Assembly (NCBI GenBank): GCA_028386065.3
Contig: JAKUCV010007821.1
Span: 43,471 to 107,470 of the forward strand
DNA: 64,000 nt
Direction: 5' to 3'
Source: Turnera subulata
Lineage: Eukaryota; Streptophyta; Magnoliopsida; Malpighiales; Passifloraceae
Below, in pieces: positions 11,641 to 21,461 of this stretch (position 1 is its first letter; every line of letters starts with the position of its first letter). Below the pieces are notes generated by a model, which saw only the letters and a list, made by a program, of their open reading frames with translations, ran no database searches and was not told the origin of the DNA. Position numbers and translations under genes: made by a program.

Positions 11641-13300
11641 TTGCAAGAATCAGGTCCTCGGCTTTAGTTTTGAGGGTACTGGGTATGCGGCTTTTGTCTG
11701 GTTTCCTTATTGCGAGAACTAGGTTCCTGGCTTCTGACTTGTATGTCTCAAGGTCTGGTCTTCTTGGGTTTGCAAGGGCTGGGCCCTTGGCTTACTGGTT
11801 TTCCTAATATCTGGATCCCTCATGTCTGGAATCCCTCATGGTTTTCTCCCTATGGCTGATTTCCCTCATGTCTGGACTCCCTCACGATTTTCTCCCTTAT
11901 GGCTGGTTTCCCTCAAATATGGATACCTTCACTTCTGGTTTGCCTTGCTCTACTCATGGTTTTTCTTTGTCTGGAGTCCCTCACATCTGGACTCCCTCAT
12001 CATTTTCTCTCATTTGGGTTGTTCGTGTCTGGTTTCCTTCTCATCTCTCTTCTGACTGGGTTCTTATAGGTCTGGATCCCTCATGTCTGGACTCCTCCTT
12101 GGCTTTTTCTCATTTGGTTTAACCGGGTTCCTGGCTTACTGGTTTCTCTCTTCACCGGGTTTTTTGTCTCATGGTTGGCTTGCTCTGGCTCTACTCAGGG
12201 TTGCAAGGATCAGGCCTTTTGCTCTTGGCTGGGTTCCTGCTCGACTGGGTGCTCTCAAAGTGATGCGGACTAGGTCATCGATTTCCTGCAGAATTCTCTC
12301 ATCTTCTCAAGGTGCAAAGACTAGGTCTTCGGCTTTTGACTGGGTTTCCTTTTCTGGTTGGGTTCACTCCTCTTTGGTTTCACTCATGGTTTTCCCTCAT
12401 TTCACGGCTTGCAGGAGCTAGGCCCCGACTTTGGGTTCTCTTTTCTATAGGTATCTCAAATCTCATGGTGAAGGATAATGGGTGTCACCTCTTGGTCTAG
12501 TCACCTCACTTCTGGGTTTGGGTTGGATGTGTGTCTGGGATCATCCTAGTGGTCCTGGTTCCCTCATAATCTCACTGGTTCGAGAAAGGTGCTGCCTTAC
12601 AGCCAGGTTTTCTAGATCCCATGCCCCTTAGGTCGATAAACCGGGTTTGAAGGTAATAGGGTGTGTCGTGCCCCTTGAGACGTACAAACCAAAAGTGGGG
12701 TGTGATTCCCCTCGCATCTCGCCATGGTTTTAGAGATGGGAATAAATGTGCCCCTAGTTTAGAGTCATCCCTAGTGTCTCAACCAATAATCAAACAGGTG
12801 ATCTACTTTTCGCATGGGCTCGTCGTGCCCCTGGGAGTCAATCGATCAGAGTGGGGTAACATGCCCCAACCGTTGGTTCAAACCTCACGGAGTAGCATGC
12901 CCTAAGAAAATTTTAAATCCGTGTGGGGTGGCATTCCCCGGGAAGCTTGACTCAAAATATGGGGTAGCATGCCCCTTGCAACCTCATTAACCCGGACTTC
13001 GAGTCCACTGTACCCCTAATGTCTTGATGTAGGTTTAATCTCATGGTAGATGTGCCTCTATTGTGTGACGTCAGCTTGACGACTTAGAGGAATAAGGCAT
13101 GACATGCCCCTTGTCTACAACTCCCATTATCTACAAGATTCGTTCATGCCATGCCCCTTCAGCTAGCAACCCTAGGAAATGTAAGTCTACATCAAGTGAT
13201 GAATTCATGATGTTGCCCCCCTCATTAATCGTTTGTTCCTAACCAAATCCATCTTATCAAGAAACCCATGTTTTATGCGTGAGTGATGCATGAGCAGGAC
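11641..13300. other. family-B interior, pyrimidine-rich and GGGGTAGCATGCCCC-rich, non-coding
   Basis: 11641-12430 is T/C-rich with loose repetition of CTGGTTTCC and CTCATGGTTTTCTC. 12660-13160 repeats phrases such as GGGGTAGCATGCCCC and TGCCCCTTG. Open frames here are by-products of low complexity; none has a recognisable domain. Confidence 0.5.
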
Positions 13301-13819
13301 TATAGCATGTTTGTCTTTCCAATGCATGAGGGTGCCTCTAGCCTCTACAGATTTGTCTTTCGATGCAAAAACTTATGATGTGTTTTCCCCCTTTCTCTCT
13401 TTTCTTATTCCCCCTTCTCACTCTTCTCTCCCCTTTCCCATGGATGCAAGTGCCATGCATGGATGTAAGTGCAATCATATGGTGCGTTCGGATGCAAGTG
13501 TCCCTAGTATGATGCATAAATTTTAAAATCATTTGAGCTAAGGTGAAAGTCAAACAATTTTGAAAAGGCGACCTTATTCCATCAAAAAAAATGCTAGCTA
13601 TTTCTTCGTTCAAGAGTCATCAAAAGGTTCTCAAGCATGATGTAAAGGATTTCCGACAACCATGAATACATGCTACACTATTTCAATTCCGACAAGGACC
13701 CCAAGAGTGAATGTAATTATTTCCCAACATAACTCCAATGCAAGTGAAGACTCAAATGTCTGAATAATTACGACCGCATGCCTAGGAATCCTCTAAAGAC
13801 CATCGGCTACCCATACCTC

Positions 13820-13995
13820 ATTGCCTTAACTTTTTCCTGGGCTGCCCTTTCGGATTTTCAACCTAGCAGGCTATTTTTCTCTCTTTTTTTGTGCCTTAAC
13901 TTTTGCCTAGGCCGCCCTTTCGGATTTTCAACCTAGCAGGCATGTCTTAACTTTTGCCTAGGCCACCCTTTCGGGTTTTCAACCTAGCGGACTTC
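13820..13995. repeat. three-copy tandem repeat, 50-70 bp
   Basis: Three units of GCCTTAACTTTTGCCTAGGC, CGCCCTTTCGGATTTTCAAC, CTAGCAGGC, with T-rich spacers after the first and second. The region from here to 15245 shows nothing I can assign beyond family-B interior; a T run lies at 14707-14719. Confidence 0.7.
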
Positions 13996-15245
13996 TTTTT
14001 TTTCTTGAGGGATGAATAGCCATTAGCAAAACATGACGAGTTTGAAGAAACCAGGGTTGCACCATTAGAGGATGGGATAATCATTGGGTCTTTCCGAAAA
14101 TCCCTAGTCATATATGTTTACATTGGGGAATTGGGGGAGCCATGCCAGGCAAACATCATCCATTATCAAATGTTACATCAATCAAGTCCATCTAGCCAAT
14201 CAATATACCAAAACCAAGGAGACCTAGCCGACCGTCAGTCCATTCTACTGATGAAGTAAAGGTGCAATAATTGACATTCCAAACCACTGAGAGAGAATCT
14301 GCTTGACCTAAACTGAGTGCATCACATAATCAACCGAACTAGGGACTGATCCCATTCCTATCCAGATACATTCCCATAAAAATTAGCGTTCGAATAACCT
14401 CGTGGCACATTGAGCATAAACTCTAGTCTTATCCATTGGACCAACCTAAGAACCGATGAGACCGGGCCCGTTGCCGGGTTACCTACATACCTATGAATAT
14501 GGCTTGAAGTGTTTGTCAAGGTGATGTCTTATAGAGGGCTAAAGATAGTGGGCATTTGGTAAAATTTTGTTTAATGGAAGGCCAAAGGTAATGATAGAAC
14601 ACTTGTCTTCTTCATTTATGGCTTCTCTCTTCATTCCCGGTTTCTTGAGTGATGAAACATACAACCACTAAAGGTCACTCCTCTCTTTTGTTTTTCTTTG
14701 CTCTTTTTTTTTTTTTTGTGCAGGGATGACGTTTCTTTGAATATGCACCTTTGGTAGAATTATTTTGGAGGCGAGATTCATTTTCAGGAGCAACTTTTCC
14801 TAGACAAGTGTTCAAGGTGAAAGTGATGTGGTCAACACGGAGGTTGGATCGGATAGGTATTGACTTGGGTATGTGTTTTTCAGTTGGGTTAGGTGGAATT
14901 GGAAAGTTAGTTTAGATAGGGTTGGGTTATACCCACAGAATCAGGTCTCTGTAGTTCGTTTGAAAGGTTCTCGGGTTTGTCCAATGGATTTTCATGGAGT
15001 TTTTCAAATTCAACATATGTGCACATATAGATGATGGAATGAAAATTTTATTATTCATGAAACTGACTATGAAATACACTTTTTCAAATGCTACCGACGA
15101 GTAGCGGAGAAAGTCTTTTACCACCCTACTTGTTTCTAAACTCAAAAGGACTTAACTTCAATTCTCGTTCTCATTCTTCATCCACCAATCATCCAGAGTA
15201 AGCTCTCCCATCTGCAGTCAGGCTAGGCATCATTGTCGGCGCTGG

Positions 15246-16383
15246 TCAATCCCTGGAGTTATATTCCAGTGCATCTGTTTCTCCCAACTTTGACGGCAAT
15301 TTAGTGGTTGTGCTTGTCATCACAGGTAAGATCAAGAGCCTTTTGTCAATCAATGCTTTGATAGCGGTGCAAAATTCCATACATGCACCTGTTGTATGCC
15401 CCTTGCATTGATGATAACCACAATAATTCCAATCCATTGATGGAAAGGAGTTTTTAGAGGGCTCTTGTGGTTCTAATGGTTTTAACAATCCTCTACTCAT
15501 GCATCGTTGAAGTAATTGATCGGCTGGCAGGGGCAAGGGAACAAGTCTCTTCACCGACTTTGGAGGCTTCTTCTGTAACTTTCTTGGTTCGGAGGATGGT
15601 GGAGTAGTAATATCATCTTCAACTGGCTTGCTGTTGAATAACAATCTGGTGAAAACACTTCCTCGCTTTACATCCTTGGTTGGTTCACTTGATTTCTTGC
15701 ACTCATCCTCTTTCTCTTGGGGACATCGCACGACCTCTCCTCCTTCCAAATTACTAGAAGTTGATGCAAAGCTTCTTTTTACCTTGTCCCATCTTGCTTT
15801 CTGGTGTATCCATCTTTCGCTTTAGGTCCCCATTTCGCGGTGCATTTTCTTCAAGTGGTGATATGGTCTTGTCATCAGAATTTGGAAAGATTGTCGCCTG
15901 ACTCAAAATATCCTTTTTTGTCTCGTCTATGGTCCTTTCTTCTAACTCCTTGCACTCAACGTCTCTCTTCTCAAATGGTGGTATTTCCCCTTCTTCCTTT
16001 ACTTGCACAGTTTCTTTGGTGCACCCGATGTTAGGCATCTTGATATCTCATTCTTCTCGGCGCTCAAATGAGGCCATCTTCCGTATCAAATCTTCAATCT
16101 TCTCATCCACCAACAACATTTTTTGTCCATACTCTTCAAAGCATAGGGATCCTTTCTTCATTGGCTTCTTTATACGCCTACCCTTGATGTGCTTCTTTGG
16201 CCTATTCACAGAGCCTTTTCGATTAGTGTTCATGAGTGCAAATTCCAAAGGTCGCACCTTGGCAGTTGGCGGGAATTCCATAGCGCCGAATCCCCTAGCT
16301 CCTTGTCCAATAGCTTTGGGCATGTGCATGATCTCACTTAGTGTCCTCACCCTCTCATTCCAGCCAAAGTACATCTCACCCAC
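15246..16383 (-). pseudogene. gag: gag-like protein of the family-B element, broken
   Basis: Three minus-strand open segments (16383-16048, 16038-15754, 15749-15246) read as one product. The first two share a frame separated by a TGA at 16048-16050; a frameshift lies near 15752. The C-terminal segment holds YCGYHQCKGHTTGACMEF followed by CTAIKALIDKRLL, which resembles the C-terminal gag region of Ty3/Gypsy Tat/Ogre-type elements (a His/Cys cluster followed by an xxLID segment). The rest is Lys/Glu-rich. No protease or pol follows on the minus strand, consistent with a gag-only, non-autonomous element. Family assignment is inferred from motif resemblance only. Confidence 0.6.
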
Positions 16384-16733
16384 GGTTTCCTTGGGAATCC
16401 AACTTCACAAAAATAAGATTTAGAGGCCGTGGAAAACTCTAAATACAAGCTTGATCTTTTTGTGTGTTTTTGTTTTAAGATCAAATAAAGTGTATAACAA
16501 AATATACATGATGGAGAAAGGCTGGAAAAATAATTTTTTTTAAAAAAAAAATCTCTACTCTTTTAATTAGAAGACCTAAAACGATAAAGCGAGAGAAAGC
16601 GGGAGTTTAGAAAAAAAATATGACACCTTAGCTTGAGTTTTTTTTTTTGAAAAGTACAGCTTAGTGTATGCAAATTTGGATTCCGTAAAACAAGGTGGAC
16701 TGACCAAATATAAATGACAATTGGGGGAACAAC

Positions 16734-17028
16734 CACTACAACAAATTCATTCTTTGGGGACATTTTTTGTGATGACGTTTTGGAATTCGTCTCCTAAAAC
16801 GGTTTTTTGGTGACGAAAAATGGATAATATGTCACCAATATAATTTTTTTTTGTGACGAGGTCAATTCATCACAAATAATGAACATTTTGTCCCCAAAAG
16901 TATCATTTGGTGACAAAAATCATAAGCGTCACCCTAATTCGTCACTAATTAATTAGAGCCAAAAAATTTGTAACGCCAAGATATGGAGGGAAAAATTTTC
17001 ATCTCCAAATGACAAATTTCTTGTAGTG
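16734..17028. mobile_element. CACTA-type MITE, 295 bp
   Basis: Starts CACTACAACAAATTC and ends GACAAATTTCTTGTAGTG, giving imperfect terminal inverted repeats with the CACTA end of En/Spm elements. It is flanked by AAC on both sides (16731-16733 and 17029-17031), the 3 bp duplication expected for this superfamily. The interior repeats GTGACGAAA / TTTGTCCCC / GTCACCAA-like words in both orientations and encodes nothing. It lies between primer site and gag of the family-B element. Confidence 0.85.
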
Positions 17029-17031
17029 AAC

Positions 17032-17429
17032 ACTAAAAAAAAAAAATCACCTTCTACTCAAACCATTGTATTTACATCCCTAAGGTATGTTTACTAGACT
17101 CGTCAATTTACACCCCAAAATACTACACCCTACGCAGAGTTAGCACACCAGAAATCTAACATTGGCTTAAACATGTAAATTTATCCCCTAGGGTTCCTTT
17201 CCTAGACTCGTCAATTCACACCGCGTAATGTAGCACCCAACGCAGAGTTAGCACGACGGTCCCTCAAGCCGCCATCGCTTAAAAAAAGCATTGTGGTGGA
17301 CTCGAATTCCCTCGCCCTCTTACGGTAGAAGCTTCACATCAATCATCATGAATGCAACGCACTTATGATGACAAAATAAAATGGCACACAAGATTCAACA
17401 ATTACATAAGGTCTCTTGAACCCACTAAT
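17032..17429. other. family-B leader between MITE and primer site
   Basis: No gene seen. Two related ~100 bp blocks start near 17065 and 17185: each has TACATCCCTAAGG/TTATCCCCTAGG, CTAGACTCGTCAATT, CACACC/TACACCCC, CGCAGAGTTAGCAC. They form an imperfect tandem duplication in the leader. Confidence 0.5.
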
Positions 17430-17449
17430 TCCCCAGTGGAGTCGCCAAC
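17430..17449 (-). promoter_or_regulatory. primer-binding site of the family-B element
   Basis: The minus strand next to the LTR reads GTTGGCGACTCCACTGGGGA. A TGG start one or two bases inside the LTR is what a tRNA 3' CCA end requires, and this fixes the element's orientation as minus. I associate this type of site with Ogre/Tat-like elements and a tRNA-Arg primer, but the tRNA identity needs a database check. Confidence 0.6.
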
Positions 17450-19039
17450 TGTGAATACCCGACCCAAAATCACTTGGGCCTATTCATCTATTCCTTTTCA
17501 CCTTCTTCCTCAGGTCAATCCCATGTCAATGGAGTCGCCATCCAAATTTTTTCTTTGATAAAATTTGGGGCAAACCTTTGTGTGACTCCTTTAGGCTATA
17601 TGCTCATGGCGAACCAAAGACATAGGATCGAGGGTTCGTCACGGATGGGAAGGTGTTAGGCACCCATCCGTGTTGTGTCGAAATCTTCTGCAATTGTAAA
17701 AGACGAATGTGCCTTGTGTAGGTGTACATGTGTGGAAAATAAAGAGAAGGGGAGACAAGAAGAATTGGCTTGCTTCCCGTTGTAAAACTGAGACTACATA
17801 CATACCCGAGTGACCGGGGTCAAAGCCACGTAGTTCTAAACATGGCACTATGTCACCACTTACATCATCAAAAGCATCAGCATATAATTAGCATTGGATC
17901 AATCAAAAGAGTTTAGTGTTATCTCTTGTAGCCCTCCTCTAACTCCATGCAATGGGTTGAGTTCTCCACCTATCTTCTTCCCACTCCTTAGCTCTATGGT
18001 TGATCCTCTTCTTGATTCCTCCTTGCTGGACTACTGCTGACACTCCCCACGAAATTCCTCCAGAGTTTCTGCCTAAAAATATATTTCTATTCTTGGAGAG
18101 GTAGAGTTTATCCAAGCAACAAGAGCTTATGGGTGTGTATGTGAAGAATGTTGTGTGTCCCTTGAAATGTGTGTTAGGAGTCCTATTTATAGTGCTCTGG
18201 GGAGCCCAGGGGTGTGGACCTGCTTAATGGTGAAGATTATGCCCGAAAATCTAGTCGAAAACCGCGTGAGATCGAATTAGAAACAAAATCGGAGAAAATC
18301 TGAGAAAATCGGGGGTTCTGGACACTTACGACCACCGCTGCCGGCGGTCATCCTCTGGATGACCGCCACGTGCTGGCAGTCATCGCGATAGGACCGCCGG
18401 TCACCCCGCGTGTCACTCGTGCTTTCCTTTTTTGACCCCCCTAACCACCCTAATTCAGCTCTAACTTGATCCTACCACATAATTAGTCCCTAATTAACTC
18501 AGAACCACTCAATTACTTGATCCCCACTCCCCTAAATCATTCCAAGATTGATTAATTACACATTGATACCCATTTTAAGCAAAATCATACCAAAAACACA
18601 AAAATCTACTTAAACGATAATTTAACTCTGATTTTCCATGAAAATCAGAGCTAAAATTAGTTTGCAAGAAATGTGTTAATGGGCTGGATAAACTCTGGAC
18701 AATTCATTAACTTGGACCCATAAACCAATTTCTAACCCAAAAATAAATCATCTCAATATAATTGGGTTAAAAACAACTAAAAGAGCCCAAACAACGAAAT
18801 GGATTGTATTTTAATGTAAATAAACCTTATTATATGTTTTACCGTAAGATTAAATCATCTCATTAATCCTGAGGTTTGAGTGCACAAAGGTTTAGATTAT
18901 CAAAATATATTAACTCTTACTAAATTAAATTCTTATCATGCCTTAACTCAAAATCAAATTATCTCATTAACCTCAAGTTTGAGCATATTTGGAATCTACT
19001 TTTAGTGAAAAGTTCATGGGTCAAATTTGGGTGTTCACA
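17450..19039 (-). repeat. family-B 5' LTR (minus sense)
   Basis: 1590 bp, TGTGAATACCCGACCC to GTGTTCACA, matching 9357-10935. Contains GGAGTCGCCA at 17531-17540, a second copy of the primer-site core seen just outside the LTR at 17438-17447. Confidence 0.85.
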
Positions 19040-19044
19040 CCTAC

Positions 19045-20973
19045 AGGGTATATAACAAAAGAACCATGGTTTTTAAAGAATCCATGCATGTGGTGTTTGA
19101 TGAGATTAACTTGAATGATCTTAGTGATGATACAAAAATTGAGTTTACCCCTGAGAATCAGCCACAGGTTATTGATGTTGATGAGACAAAAGATGAGCAA
19201 CTGCCTGGTCCAATTGCGATTCAACAACATTTGGCTTCTCCCGAGCCAAATGTACACACTAATGATGTGCATCCAAATTTTCCAGAATCTGATTCAAGCT
19301 CACAGCCGAGGAACTCAGAGGTTCATGCACTTAGAGGACATTCAACTGAGGCCATATTAGGTGATCCTAGAAGAGGAGTAACCACCAGATCCAAATTGCA
19401 AAACATCAACACATATCTTGCCTTTTTGTCTCAAGTTGAGCCCAAAAATGCCAATGAAGCCATACTTGATGAAAACTGGATAATGGCAATGCAAGAAAAG
19501 CTTAATCAGTTCGAGAGGAATAATGTATGGGAGCTTGTTGCAAGACCAAAAGACCATCCTGTCATTGGAACCAAATGGGTCTTTAAAAACAAGCTTGATG
19601 AATCAAGAACTGTGGTAAGAAACAAAGCTCCATTAGTTGCATAAGGGTATAATCAAGAGGAAGGTATTGATTATGATGAGACCTTTGCACCAGTAGCTAG
19701 ACTTGAATCCATTCGAATGTTGCATGCATTTGCATCATTTAAAATTTTCAAACTTTATGAAATGAATGTCAAGAGCGCCTTTCTAAATGGATATATCATG
19801 GAAGAAGTATATGTAGAACAACCTCCAGAATTTGAAATCCATGAGCATTCTCAACATGTTTTTAAACTGAAAAAGGCATTGTGTGGTCTTAAACAAGCAT
19901 CTAGGGCTTGGTATGATAGATTAAGCTCATATCTTATCTCACAATGCTTTACAAGAGGAAAAGTGGACTCAAATTTGTTTGTGAAATCTAACAAAGATGA
20001 TATCATTATTGTGCAAATATATGTTGATGATATTTTATTTGGTGCTACTAATGAATCTCTTTGTCAAGAGTTTGTAAAGCTAATCACAGTGAGTTTGAAA
20101 TGAGCATGATAGGAGAATTAAATTTTTTCCTGGGTTTTCAATTCAAGCAACTCGATGGTGGTATTTTTCTTAATCAAGCAAAGTACACACGTGAGCTGCT
20201 GAAACGATTTGGCTTGTCAGAAGCCAAAACTAGTCCAACACCTATGAGCACTAGTACCAAACTTAACAAGGATGAGAATGGTAAGGATGTTGATGTGAAA
20301 TTATATAAAGGCACGATAGGTAGTCTCCTTTACCTTACAGCTACAAGACCACATATTATGTATAGTGTTTGCTTGTGCGCTAGATTTCAATCATGCCCAA
20401 AAGAATCTCTTCTTAGAGCTATCAAGCGCATCTCCAAGTACTTAAAAGTAACATCATCTTTAGGCTTGTGGTATCCTAATGTGAACTCTTTTGAACTAAC
20501 AAGCTACTCAGATGCATACTTCGTAGGGTGTACTCTTGATAGAAAAAGTACAAGTGGCACTTGTCAACTACTTGGACAATCACTTGTATCTTGGTCAAGT
20601 AAAAAGCAAAATTCAGTTGCTACTTCCACAACCGAGGCTGAATATGTAGCAGCTGGTGCATGTTGTGAACAAGTGCTATGGATGAAACAAACACTTGTTG
20701 ATTATGGACTAACTTTCAAGTATTTTTCTATCTTTTGTGACAGCTAAAGTGCCATCAACCTAACTAAGAATCCGGTGCAATACTTTTGAACCAAACACAT
20801 TAAAGTGAGACATCATTTTATTCGAGACCATGTGTTAAAGAAGGATGTGGCTATTGAGTTTGTGAGAATTGAAAATCAACTGGCTGACTTCTTTACCAAA
20901 CCATTGAAGGAAGATCAGTTCACCAAAATCAGACTCCAGCTTGGAATTTGCAATATACCACAAGTATTCTGAT
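19045..20973 (+). pseudogene. pol: Copia pol, second part: integrase tail, reverse transcriptase, RNase H
   Basis: Picks up the frame lost at 9356 (RVYNKRTMVFKESMHVVFDE). RT starts near 19480 (MAMQEKLNQFERNNVWEL), with TKWVFKNK, a TAA at 19642-19644 in place of the usual Lys codon before GYNQEEGIDYDETFAPVAR, then MNVKSAFLNGYIMEEVYVEQP, and the catalytic IYVDDILFG at about 20020. A frameshift at about 20085 moves into LNFFLGFQFKQ. RNase H follows (SYSDAYFVGC, TEAEYVAAGACCEQVLWMK), with a stop at 20745-20747, another at about 20790, and the conserved end ADFFTKPL near 20885. Catalytic residues of RT survive, but the frame does not. Confidence 0.88.
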
Positions 20974-21461
20974 TTGGCTCCACATTTGGTTTTTTATGTG
21001 TTCATGTATATCATAACATATTGCACACTTTTGCACTTAGAATATATTCAATTGTCACACATCTCACATCTGCACTAAGCATATGAGCATATGAGGACAC
21101 ATCGTGGCTGTCATCAAATCATCAAAGGCATCAAGGAGCAAGACTTGCGGTATTTGGTTCAAGGATGAGCCAAAACTTATCAACCAGTGGGCAAAAGGCA
21201 GCAGTTAATGAAAAAAGGAAAGAGAACATAAAAGTCAACTGAACAAAATCAGAGACAAGGGCTATATGTGGTGTCCTACATTTGACAAAATGGAAAGGAA
21301 TAACTGTAAAAGCAAGGCGGTTCATTTATGGAAGTTGGACAACCTTTCTCTTTAAAACCCGTGAATCTCTCTCTTTTCCATAACCCACTTCCTCTTCAAC
21401 TTCCTTTCTCAGTTTTTCTCTGAAACAAAAACACCTCATTAACCCTAAAACACTTACCATC
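20974..21461 (+). other. spacer between pol and ORF3 of the SIRE-like element
   Basis: No gene seen. Contains a TTTGGTT/AGCCAAA hairpin at 21153-21174. Pyrimidine-rich stretches (TCTCTCTTTTCC, CTTTCTCAGTTTTTCTC) lie just before the ORF3 start. In SIRE elements a subgenomic or spliced RNA for ORF3 would need a signal here; I cannot identify one. Confidence 0.4.

Larger units (their letters stand above)
9357..19039 (-). mobile_element. family-B non-autonomous large LTR retrotransposon (LARD/TR-GAG-like)
   Basis: A 9683 bp element with LTRs at 9357-10935 and 17450-19039, inserted in the Copia integrase. Flanks CCTAT (9352-9356) and CCTAC (19040-19044) form a 5 bp target duplication with one mismatch. 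Orientation is minus: the primer site, then a gag-like fragment, then the purine tract occur in that order on the minus strand. No protease, integrase or RT was recognised in the 6.5 kb interior, so it would depend on enzymes of another element. Interior tandem repeats fill 11100-13995. Confidence 0.8.

Noticed and set aside
11568..12421. Plus-strand ORFs up to 112 codons rich in Ser, Phe, Leu
   Set aside because: Produced by pyrimidine-rich tandem repeats in the family-B interior; no domain, and the element's sense strand is minus.
15628..16423. Plus-strand ORFs of 65-164 codons
   Set aside because: Antisense of the minus-strand gag-like sequence, which has the recognisable His/Cys cluster.
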